The notes beneath the pieces were generated by a model. That model ran no database searches. It was not told the DNA's origin and was given only the letters and a program-made list of their open reading frames with translations. A stretch of DNA of 64,000 nucleotides from M0108 sp044228795 (GTDB taxonomy: Bacteria; Pseudomonadota; Gammaproteobacteria; Chromatiales; Chromatiaceae), in the NCBI GenBank assembly GCA_044228795.1, contig JBGAUE010000004.1, forward strand, positions 62,001 through 126,000, read 5' to 3'. Below, piece after piece: positions 42,183-49,740 of the stretch (its first letter is position 1; every line of letters begins with the position of its first letter). Both the position numbers and the translations under genes were made by a program.

Positions 42183-44042
42183 ATGCATTCACGCCAGGCG
42201 CTACCGGCTGTGACCCTCGCCGCCATCGGTGTGGTCTTCGGTGATATCGGCACCAGCCCTTTATATGCCCTGAAGGAAATTTTCAGCGGCCACCACCCTA
42301 TTCCGGTCATCCCGGAAAACATCTTTGGCATCCTCTCCATGGTCTTTTGGTCGATCATGGTGCTGGTCTCAATCAAGTACCTGATTATCATCATGCGCGC
42401 CGACAATCACGGCGAAGGTGGCTCCCTCGCTCTGCTCGCCCTGGTGATCGAACGCGCCAGAAATCCGCGCATAGCCTGGGTCATCAGCTTGGTCGGTATT
42501 TTCGCCGCCGCCCTCTTTTATGGTGACAGCATGATCACGCCGGCGATTTCCGTATTGTCCGCCGTTGAGGGACTGGAGGTCGTGACTACCAGACTCACCC
42601 CCTATGTCATTCCGGTCACGCTGATCATCATCCTGGGTCTATTTTTCATCCAAAAGCGTGGCACGGGAACGGTCGGCCTCTTGTTTGGTCCCGTTATGAT
42701 CGCCTGGTTCGGTATTCTCGGCCTGCTTGGCCTACTGGGGATCAGCCACAACCCCGATGTTCTGCTGGCGCTGATACCCACCTATGCTATGAATTTCATT
42801 CAGACTCACCCTTTGATGGCCTTTCTCGCCCTGGGTTCGGTGGTGTTGGCGGTCACGGGTGGGGAGGCGCTCTACACCGACATGGGCCACTTTGGCCGGT
42901 TACCGATTCGTCTGGCTTGGTTCGGGTTCGTGATGCCGGCCTTGGTTCTCAATTACTTTGGCCAGGGGGCGTTACTGCTCGCCGAACCCGAGGCCATCGC
43001 CAGCCCCTTCTTCTACCTGGCGCCGGACTGGGCGCTAATACCGATGGTCGCTCTGTCCACCCTGGCCACGGTGATCGCCTCGCAAGCGGTGATCTCAGGT
43101 GCCTTCTCGCTCGCCCGCCAGTCAATCCAGATGGGACTACTGCCCCGGATGCGGGTCGTCCACACTTCCGGCTATGAAGAAGGGCAAATCTATGTGCCCT
43201 TCACCAACTGGACTATCTGCTTGGCTGTCCTCGCCCTCGTCATTGGCTTCAGGAGTTCGTCCAACCTGGCTTCGGCCTACGGCCTCGCCGTCACGGGCAC
43301 CATGCTGATCGACACCATTCTCATTGCGTTTGTCATGGTCTGGATGTGGCGTTGGCATAAGCTGGTCGTGGTCCTTGTCGTCGGACTGCTGCTCACCATC
43401 GATATCGCCTTTTTTGCCGCCAATGCCATCAAGATCCCCAGTGGCGGCTGGTTTCCGCTCACCATCGGTATCCTTGCCTTCACGGTGCTCACCACCTGGC
43501 GCCGAGGCCGCCGGCTGGTTGCCAACGAAATGGCCGAGCGGAGCGTCCCAATAGAGGATTTCCTGCAATCGATTGGTGACGTGCATCGCGTCTCAGGCAC
43601 GGCTGTATTCCTAACCAGTTCCAAGGAAGGGGTACCCTCGGCACTGCTCCATAATCTGAAGCATAATAAGGTGCTGCACGATCGGGTGGTGCTACTTACC
43701 CTGGAAACTACCCACACCCCCTACGTCAATGCCAGCAATCGTGCGGAATTGCACCCGATGAGCCAAGGCTTCAAACGTATCTTCTTGCGCTATGGTTTCA
43801 TGGAAAGCCCGGACGTACCGGTCGCGTTGGCGCAATGCCAGCAATTTGGCGAACGCTTCAACATAATGGACACGACCTTTTACCTCTCCCGGGAATCCAT
43901 TGTGCTAACCAGGACCCAGCACATGTGGCCGTTGCGCGCCCGCCTCTTTGCCTTCCTGATGAAGAATGCCACCAGTGCCAGCGATTTCTTCCAGATTCCG
44001 GCCAACCGTGTCGTCGAATTGGGGTCGCAACTGGTGATCTAA
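42183..44042 (+). CDS. kup: Low-affinity potassium transporter Kup
   Basis: About 619 residues; proton-coupled K+ uptake. Family opening VTLAAIGVVFGDIGTSPLYA, then ADNHGEGGSLALLALV and ALYTDMGHFGRLPIRLAW, with twelve membrane helices and a C-terminal cytosolic domain. ATG 42183 follows GGGGGA; the reading further up to 42135 is not family-like. The 276 bases before it (41907-42182) hold no gene; a TATACT box lies near 42067. Confidence 0.96.
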   Translation: MHSRQALPAVTLAAIGVVFGDIGTSPLYALKEIFSGHHPIPVIPENIFGILSMVFWSIMVLVSIKYLIIIMRADNHGEGGSLALLALVIERARNPRIAWVISLVGIFAAALFYGDSMITPAISVLSAVEGLEVVTTRLTPYVIPVTLIIILGLFFIQKRGTGTVGLLFGPVMIAWFGILGLLGLLGISHNPDVLLALIPTYAMNFIQTHPLMAFLALGSVVLAVTGGEALYTDMGHFGRLPIRLAWFGFVMPALVLNYFGQGALLLAEPEAIASPFFYLAPDWALIPMVALSTLATVIASQAVISGAFSLARQSIQMGLLPRMRVVHTSGYEEGQIYVPFTNWTICLAVLALVIGFRSSSNLASAYGLAVTGTMLIDTILIAFVMVWMWRWHKLVVVLVVGLLLTIDIAFFAANAIKIPSGGWFPLTIGILAFTVLTTWRRGRRLVANEMAERSVPIEDFLQSIGDVHRVSGTAVFLTSSKEGVPSALLHNLKHNKVLHDRVVLLTLETTHTPYVNASNRAELHPMSQGFKRIFLRYGFMESPDVPVALAQCQQFGERFNIMDTTFYLSRESIVLTRTQHMWPLRARLFAFLMKNATSASDFFQIPANRVVELGSQLVI

Positions 44043-44117
44043 GGTGCCGTGCGGGTGACAAACCCTGCAAGGAAAGAGCCTCCGAGAAGCTATATTTCCC
44101 CTCGTCGATGTCCTGAA

Positions 44118-44146
44118 GCCGGATGGGGGTACAAACCCCATCCGGC
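44118..44146 (+). terminator. Hairpin after kup
   Basis: GCCGGATGGGG (44118-44128) pairs perfectly with CCCCATCCGGC (44136-44146) around a 7-base loop, then GCCGTTTCG. It lies between convergent kup and the stress-protein gene and may serve both. Confidence 0.6.
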
Positions 44147-44214
44147 GCCGTTTCGACAGTTTGGCATTTTTCTAGGAATAGACAGTGCCGAACTGTCCCG
44201 CTCGGAAATCTGCA

Positions 44215-44643
44215 CTATTTGACGAGCGTTACCGGCACCTTGGTGCCATGAATGACGTCGGTCGTCACCGAGCCCATGAGGAGGTGGGTGAGCCCGGTCC
44301 GGCCATGGGTGCCCATGACAATGAGGTCGCAGTCATGCGCCTCGGCGTAGTGGGTGATGGCCGCGGCCACCTGGCCGTCACCAGCTAATACCTCAAAATG
44401 GTAGGGGATGCCGGAGGCGTCGAGTAGGTGGCGACAGGCCCGCAGTTCCTCCTCACCCTCGTGCCGCTGCATAGCGCCGATTTCCTCGGCGGTGAGGAAG
44501 CGGCGCACCTCCCATGACTCGATGGGAGGGCGGACGTGGAGCAGATGGATATCCGGGGGGGCTTCCTGGTGGGTCATCTTCAGGACATGCTCGACGGCCC
44601 GCGTCGCACTCTCAGATCCGTCAACGGGTAACAGGATTTTCAT
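44215..44643 (-). CDS. Universal stress protein (UspA family)
   Basis: 142 residues. KILLPVDGSESATRAVEHVL and the ATP-binding GTHGRTGLTHLLMGSVTTDV are typical of ATP-binding UspA proteins. Start ATG 44643. It lies 5 bases downstream of the NhaD-like antiporter on the same strand and is probably cotranscribed, as Usp proteins often regulate adjacent transporters. Confidence 0.92.
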   Translation of the reverse strand: MKILLPVDGSESATRAVEHVLKMTHQEAPPDIHLLHVRPPIESWEVRRFLTAEEIGAMQRHEGEEELRACRHLLDASGIPYHFEVLAGDGQVAAAITHYAEAHDCDLIVMGTHGRTGLTHLLMGSVTTDVIHGTKVPVTLVK

Positions 44644-44648
44644 GGGGT

Positions 44649-46163
44649 TCAACACTCCGACGCCGGGAGTTGGGGGGCAATGAAGGCCTGGATGGGCTGG
44701 CAGGAGTGGATCCCCTGGCCCACCTGGCTTCTTGTCAAGGCTTTCGTGGGGGCGGCGTGGGGCTGCCACCCCAGGGTCAGCATCAAGGCGAGGAAGCCGA
44801 CCACATAGGCCAGGGCTACATGCCAGCCGTGAGTCAGCCAAGCGCCGACCGACTTGGCCTGGGGATAAAGATTGGAGAGGGCTACGCCGGCGGAGCTGCC
44901 AAACCAGATCATGGAACCGCCGAAGCCCACCGCGTAGGCCAACATGCCCCAGTCAAAGCCGCCCTGTTTCAGTGCCAGGGCAGTCAGGGGAATATTGTCA
45001 AAGACCGCGGACACGAAGCCCAGGGACATTGCCGAGTACCAGGAGGCGGGGGGGAGACGTTCCACGGGCATCATGGAGGCGCACATCACCAGGGACAAAA
45101 GGAAGATACTGCCCTTCAGAGTTTCCGGCATCAGGCTCCACTCCGGGCGGCGGATGCCCTGGGTGGCGATGATGACGACCCAAACCGCCACACCGAGGAA
45201 GGGGAAACGATCTGCCAGGTCCTTGAAATGGAGATTGATCAGGACATTGGCGGAAATGGCGATCACCAGGATCATGACAACAATCCCGACCCGAGCCCAG
45301 TCCACCCGGGTACCTTCCGGTACCTCCCGCACGACCGGTTGATAGCGATGCTGCTGGATAGCGGCGGGGATGCCAAAGACCACCAAGGCTACCCCGGCCG
45401 CCATATAGGCATGGAAGACGTCCAAGGGGGCAATGCCAGAAATCCACATCATGGTCGTGGTCGTATCCCCTACTACGCTGCCAGAACCGCCGGCGTTAGA
45501 GGCGGCGACGATGGCGGCCAGAAAGCCGATATGGACCCGGTAGCGGAAGACCCCGGCGGCAATGGTGCCGCCGATGAGGGCAGCGGCGATGTTGTCCAGA
45601 AAGCTTGACAGCACAAAGATCATGACGAGCAAAACGAAGCCGCCGAGCCACCCCTCCGGCAGAAAACGCGGCAAGAGCTGGGGGATGTGACTGTCCTCGA
45701 AATGGCGGGCCAGCAAGGCGAAGCCGAGCAAGAGCCCGAGCAGATTGGCGAGCATCACCCACTCGTGTCCTAGATGGGCGACCAGCCCCCCCCACCCAGG
45801 CCCGGCGGTGAAGCCCGTAAATATCAGTTTGAAGGCGATGATGGTCGCCAGCCCGCCCACAGCGACCTGGAGGGTGTGGTTGTGGAATAGGGCGACGCCC
45901 AGCAGTGTCACCGCGAAGAGGATAAATTCTACGGGCGTGCAGAACTGGATCAGGTTGGGCTGGTAGCCCCCCTCGGTTGCGAGGAGGAGACTGGGGAGGA
46001 GTAGGAGGGCCAGGAGCGCGAACCCTAGTGGCACCCGTTTAACCCGTGAGTGTGGTTTGACCGACAGCGGGTAGGCCATAGCGTTGGGGACGAGGTGGGT
46101 AGTAACTAGGGTGGCAGGATCCGATGCGGCGGCTATTGTCTGGTGGGTTGGGAGAATCGTCAT
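44649..46163 (-). CDS. NhaD-like Na+/H+ antiporter (ArsB/NhaD superfamily)
   Basis: 504 residues with 12 or more membrane helices. NhaD-type motifs are SSFLDNIAAALIGGTIAAG and SNAGGSGSVVGDTTTTMMW, plus a second half repeat SAVFDNIPLTALAL and GFGGSMIWFGSSAGVALSN. It should exchange Na+ or Li+ for H+ at the inner membrane. The start is uncertain: ATG 46163 gives an atypical 28-residue lead; ATG 46079 (MAYPLSVKP) is an alternative; neither has a good ribosome site. Confidence 0.85.
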   Translation of the reverse strand: MTILPTHQTIAAASDPATLVTTHLVPNAMAYPLSVKPHSRVKRVPLGFALLALLLLPSLLLATEGGYQPNLIQFCTPVEFILFAVTLLGVALFHNHTLQVAVGGLATIIAFKLIFTGFTAGPGWGGLVAHLGHEWVMLANLLGLLLGFALLARHFEDSHIPQLLPRFLPEGWLGGFVLLVMIFVLSSFLDNIAAALIGGTIAAGVFRYRVHIGFLAAIVAASNAGGSGSVVGDTTTTMMWISGIAPLDVFHAYMAAGVALVVFGIPAAIQQHRYQPVVREVPEGTRVDWARVGIVVMILVIAISANVLINLHFKDLADRFPFLGVAVWVVIIATQGIRRPEWSLMPETLKGSIFLLSLVMCASMMPVERLPPASWYSAMSLGFVSAVFDNIPLTALALKQGGFDWGMLAYAVGFGGSMIWFGSSAGVALSNLYPQAKSVGAWLTHGWHVALAYVVGFLALMLTLGWQPHAAPTKALTRSQVGQGIHSCQPIQAFIAPQLPASEC

Positions 46164-46212
46164 GCGATTAGGTCGGAACGCCCCGATGTTTTATGGAGTG
46201 GGTGAAATGCCT

Positions 46213-46248
46213 GAGGATGAGGATGAGGATGAGGGTGAGGGTGAGATG
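46213..46248 (+). repeat. Hexanucleotide tandem repeat
   Basis: Six 6-base units: GAGGAT three times, GAGGGT twice, then GAGATG. It lies 50 bases upstream of the NhaD-like start. A slippage-prone tract in a promoter region could vary expression. Confidence 0.8.
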
Positions 46249-46287
46249 GCACTACATCATCCATAAAGGGTAATGCGCCAATTGTTA

Positions 46288-46551
46288 TTATTTTTTCGGT
46301 GGGTATTTCAATGATGAGCGGGGGTTGCAAGTATATTTAGGTGCCTTGCTGATGGACTTCTCGCAAAGCTCCCTTGAGTCGGAACAACTCAACACATCCC
46401 TGTTATCCCATAAATTGACGGGACAATATGAGGAATCTGATTTCCCCTTGATGGGGTCCGGTGTGTCTGATTTTCGCGCTGGGCTGGCAGGGGTACAGCC
46501 TATGAGAGCTGAAAGCATTATGAAAGTAGGGACTAAAAGCTTATGGTGCAT
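46288..46551 (-). CDS. Small predicted lipoprotein of unknown function
   Basis: About 87 residues. A basic start and hydrophobic helix end in the lipobox LIGC (KLLVPTFIMLSALIGCTPA), then a Ser/Lys-rich mature part with four more cysteines (SSYCPVN, LSCSDSRELCEK, YTCNP) that may form two disulfides. The DNA is AT-richer than its surroundings, suggesting transfer. ATG 46551 is preferred over TTG 46557. No family recognised. The 297 bases up to mgtE show no gene I can support. Confidence 0.6.
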   Translation of the reverse strand: MHHKLLVPTFIMLSALIGCTPASPARKSDTPDPIKGKSDSSYCPVNLWDNRDVLSCSDSRELCEKSISKAPKYTCNPRSSLKYPPKK

Positions 46552-46848
46552 CTGCAACTATCTCATCAAGGCAGGAGGTGATTATTGGTTTGCGACTGGC
46601 ACATGGTTGGGCTTACCGGGGACAGATTATTGTGACCAAGAGGGGCTGACCGGGTAATTCCAGCCAGAACTCCACCTTATCGACGTGGGTGCCGAGCAAA
46701 TCCGCGGCATTATCTGCTCCCCCCGTGAATGAATCAACGTCGCCGATAGGTTGCTTACCCGCACAAGCCGGGATAATGTAGCTGCTTGCCGGGACCTCGG
46801 TGGCCAGGTCGCGTGTCCCCAATCACCCCGCTCCCAGAGGAGCCAGTA

Positions 46849-48279
46849 ATGTCCTCATTTTCTTTCCTTCCCGGTCGGCAACCGAACGACCTGCTTGAGG
46901 CGGTGCGCAGGCTCTACCGCAGGCAGGCCTTCAGCGGCCTGCGGAAAATTCTGCCCAAGATTTATCCGTCCGATCTCGCCCAGATCCTGGATGGCTTTGA
47001 GGAGGATGATGCCCTTAAACTCTTCATGCTGATCGGGGCACCCGAGACTGCCGCGAGAACCCTGACCGAGCTCGCCCCTGATCTGCAGGCGCATATCCTG
47101 GCCCAAGGGGACTACGATCGTATGCTCCAGGTTCTGGAGCAATTGCCTCCCGACGACCGTACCGACATCCTTCGCCAACTCCCCTCCGAGGCAGCAAAGC
47201 GGTTCATGGGCGGGATGGATCGAGACATTTTGCGCGAAGTTGAGGACCTTCTGCAGTACCCATCGGATACCGCTGGGGGGATTATGACCTCCCAGTTTTT
47301 TGCCATCCCTGAGTCGGCCACGGTGCAGGATGCCATCGATGCGGTGCGTAAGCTCCCCACCTATGAGATGGTGTTCTATCTGTACGTGCTTGACGAAAAC
47401 GAACGGCTGGTAGGTGTCAGTTCTCTGCGCCAGTTGATCCTGGCCGACCCGGATCAAACGCTTGGCCAGATTATGAATTCCCGCGCGGTGCGAGTCAGCA
47501 CGGATACCCCCCGCGCTGAGATCGCGGATCTGGTTAAGCGTTATCGGTTGCTTGCCCTGCCCGTGGTTGACGACATGGATGTATTGGTCGGCATCGTCAC
47601 CGTCGATGACGTCATCGATGCCATTGAGGAAGAGGTCAGCGACGATATGCTCCGGATGGCGGGCACCCATAGCGCTGAGGAATTCGTATCGGAATCCTTT
47701 TTCCGTTCCTTCTGGGGGCGCCTGCCTTGGTTGGTCGCCGCCTTGATCGGCGGACTGATCGCCAGTGGGATCATCGACTACTATTTCCACCGGCTGCTCG
47801 GTGAATCTGTTCTGGCGAACGCCTCCCCCGAGGAAATCATCCTCACCCTGGTACTCGCCCTGACCGCCTTTCTGCCGATCGTCATGAGCGTTGCCAGTAG
47901 CGTGGGCACCGTCTCGGCGACGGTGACGGTACATGGGCTGTCCACTGGCTCCATCAAGCTGGGTAACCCTCTGCCTTTGCTCGCGAAGGAACTCGGAACC
48001 GGTCTCTTGCTCGGCGCTTGTTATGGCGCTATCACCGCCCTCGCGGCCTGGTGGCTATTTGACGACATCGCCGCTGGCGTGGTGATCAGCAGAACCGTGG
48101 GCATTACCGTTTGGCTTAACATCAGCATGGCCTCCTTGATCGGCCCCGGTCTGCCTCTGCTCTTCCAGTGGTTGCGCAAGGAACCAACCTCCATCACCGG
48201 GCCCTACCTGGGGAGCCTACTTGATGTCTTGGCGGTCTTGAACTATTTCCTCATCGCGCAACTCTTCCTTCCTACCTAG
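46849..48279 (+). CDS. mgtE: Magnesium transporter MgtE
   Basis: 476 residues: N-terminal MgtE_N helical domain (DLAQILDGFEEDDALKLFML), two CBS domains (IMTSQFFAIPESATVQDAI and IMNSRAVRVSTDTPRAEIA) that sense cytosolic Mg2+, and five membrane helices with the pore signature (PIVMSVASSVGTVSATVTVH, where the usual GGNxGxQ reads SSVGTVS). ATG 46849 follows AGAGGAG. The pore change is noted as a finding. Next gene is a CorA-family protein 15 bases on. Confidence 0.92.
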   Translation: MSSFSFLPGRQPNDLLEAVRRLYRRQAFSGLRKILPKIYPSDLAQILDGFEEDDALKLFMLIGAPETAARTLTELAPDLQAHILAQGDYDRMLQVLEQLPPDDRTDILRQLPSEAAKRFMGGMDRDILREVEDLLQYPSDTAGGIMTSQFFAIPESATVQDAIDAVRKLPTYEMVFYLYVLDENERLVGVSSLRQLILADPDQTLGQIMNSRAVRVSTDTPRAEIADLVKRYRLLALPVVDDMDVLVGIVTVDDVIDAIEEEVSDDMLRMAGTHSAEEFVSESFFRSFWGRLPWLVAALIGGLIASGIIDYYFHRLLGESVLANASPEEIILTLVLALTAFLPIVMSVASSVGTVSATVTVHGLSTGSIKLGNPLPLLAKELGTGLLLGACYGAITALAAWWLFDDIAAGVVISRTVGITVWLNISMASLIGPGLPLLFQWLRKEPTSITGPYLGSLLDVLAVLNYFLIAQLFLPT

Positions 48280-48294
48280 GGATGGGGTGCAAAC

Positions 48295-49335
48295 ATGCCT
48301 CAGGCTTCCCCTGGATACCCTCCCGCCCCCGCCCGCACACTGCCGCCGGCACGCTCGGTGGGGGGCTCGGCCTACGCCCTTTTACTTGATCGTAAGGGCG
48401 GCGGTCGGGAGATCAGTTGGCAGCAGGTGCGCCGCTGGACCCCCGAGGAGGGGATCCTCTGGCTGGTTGGCCGACCTGATGGGGAAGAGACCCAACGCTG
48501 GCTGCGGATCGAGAGTGGCATAGACCCGGATGCCGTGCGCCTGCTGCTGCGCACCGACAATCGGCCTACCTGCCTTTCGCAAAAGGGCGAGGGGTTGGTG
48601 TTGAGTCTGCGGGGGGGTGGGCTAGGTCCAGATCCACAGCCAGAGCTACTCTGCGCCAATATCTGGGCCGACCCCAATCGAGTCGTTGTGTTGCGGCCAG
48701 CGGCGGTTCTGGCCTTTAGCACCATCCGCGCCGACCTCAAGAACCAGCAGGGGCCCCTTAGCACCGGTGAACTGCTGGTCGAGGTGATCCAGGGTTGGAC
48801 CTCCCGTATTGAACAGATCCTATTTGGGATAGATCGAGCCGTCGATGACATGGAAGATCACGTTCTCATGGACCCCGATGCCGATCTACAGCAAGAACTC
48901 ACCAGCCTGCGCCAGCGTATGATCCATTTGGGCCGCCATCTGGCCCCCCAGGCGGAGGCCCTGTTCGCGCTACAGAGAGAACGCTCCCCTTGGTTAGAAG
49001 CCGAGCACCGCGACCGAATTCGCGAGGAAAATCATCGCGCTCACCAATTTGTGGCCGAGTTGGATTCCTCCCGCGAGCAAGCGGCGCTTATTCAGGACGA
49101 AATACGGCACAGCCAGAGTCGAAAGCTCAATGAGACGATGAAAATCGTCGCGGTCTTCACCGCATACCTGATGCCGATTACGGCCATCACCGGGTTGCTG
49201 GGTACTAACCTAGAGGGGATACCTGGCCAGGCGGGCGGTGAGTATCCCTGGGCCTTCTCCCTCGAGGTCGTCGCCCTCCTCGGCGTCATGGCTGTCAGCT
49301 ACTTCATCTTCAAAAAGAAAAAGTGGTTTGATTGA
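48295..49335 (+). CDS. ZntB/CorA-family metal ion transporter
   Basis: 346 residues. Large N-terminal cytosolic domain, a long stalk helix and two C-terminal membrane helices. The selectivity loop, G-M-N in CorA and usually G-I-N in ZntB, reads GLLGTNLEGIPG here, so GTN. Otherwise closest in shape to ZntB (zinc/proton symport). It follows mgtE by 15 bases and ends before a bidirectional terminator, so the two form an operon. Confidence 0.88.
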   Translation: MPQASPGYPPAPARTLPPARSVGGSAYALLLDRKGGGREISWQQVRRWTPEEGILWLVGRPDGEETQRWLRIESGIDPDAVRLLLRTDNRPTCLSQKGEGLVLSLRGGGLGPDPQPELLCANIWADPNRVVVLRPAAVLAFSTIRADLKNQQGPLSTGELLVEVIQGWTSRIEQILFGIDRAVDDMEDHVLMDPDADLQQELTSLRQRMIHLGRHLAPQAEALFALQRERSPWLEAEHRDRIREENHRAHQFVAELDSSREQAALIQDEIRHSQSRKLNETMKIVAVFTAYLMPITAITGLLGTNLEGIPGQAGGEYPWAFSLEVVALLGVMAVSYFIFKKKKWFD

Positions 49336-49370
49336 TACTACCAGTAAGCCAATGCGGCAGGCTTCAGTAC

Positions 49371-49398
49371 AAAAAAGCCCCGGAAGCGGGGCTTTTTT
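49371..49398. terminator. Bidirectional Rho-independent terminator
   Basis: GCCCCG (49377-49382), loop GAAG, CGGGGC (49387-49392), with six A before and six T after. It ends both the mgtE-zntB operon on the plus strand and the 51-residue peptide gene on the minus strand. Confidence 0.92.
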
Positions 49399-49421
49399 GA
49401 CAGGGCGTGGAAGTCGTTGTT

Positions 49422-49577
49422 TCAGCTTCCAAAGAACTGATCCTGGCTCTTAACAGTTTGGACCGTAACCACGGAACCCTGCGACTGGGCGATGGACGGC
49501 TGGTCATTTTCAGAGACCACGACGCCAGTTGAGACACCACCGATGACCAGAGCGATAGCAGCGATAACACCTAACAT
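49422..49577 (-). CDS. 51-residue exported or membrane peptide with its own promoter and terminator
   Basis: Reads MLGVIAAIALVIGGVSTGVV then VSENDQPSIAQSQGS and a Gln/Val-rich end VVTVQTVKSQDQFFGS. An N-terminal hydrophobic helix (or uncleaved signal) is followed by a short polar tail. TTAGGAG lies 6 bases before the ATG, a sigma70-like promoter at 49617-49644 and a strong terminator 24 bases after the stop. This full set of signals makes it a real gene although it is short. I do not recognise a family. An overlapping 68-residue frame on the same strand is rejected. Confidence 0.78.
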   Translation of the reverse strand: MLGVIAAIALVIGGVSTGVVVSENDQPSIAQSQGSVVTVQTVKSQDQFFGS

Positions 49578-49616
49578 TTTCTTCTCCTAAGGGGGAGTGG
49601 GGTTGGATTGAGAGTT

Positions 49617-49644
49617 AGTATATCAGTGTATTCTAATATGGCAA
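49617..49644 (-). promoter_or_regulatory. Sigma70-like promoter of the 51-residue peptide
   Basis: On the minus strand TTGCCA (49639-49644), 16-base AT-rich spacer, TATACT (49617-49622), about 40 bases before the ATG at 49577. Confidence 0.65.
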
Positions 49645-49740
49645 GACTCAAAATGTTACGCTTTGTTACCGCTGCCGCGGAGCCACCTCTATCATTCCGA
49701 CCCCCATTGGGCCGGCGGTAATGGAGAGATCCGCAGCGGC

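Noticed and set aside
44514..45608. 364-residue plus-strand frame across the NhaD-like gene
   Set aside because: His/Gly/Gln-rich antisense frame without homology signs; the minus-strand antiporter explains the region.
46613..46822. 69-residue minus-strand frame before mgtE
   Set aside because: Part of it looks protein-like (VDKVEFWLELPGQPLL) but I recognise no family and it has no start signals, so I leave it out as a gene.
46552..46848. Mg2+ riboswitch (M-box) before mgtE
   Set aside because: I looked for the conserved M-box helices and could not find them; the leader has no clear riboswitch fold or terminator.
49364..49570. 68-residue minus-strand frame overlapping the small peptide gene
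   Set aside because: It crosses the terminator and lacks a ribosome site, while the 51-residue frame has all signals in place.
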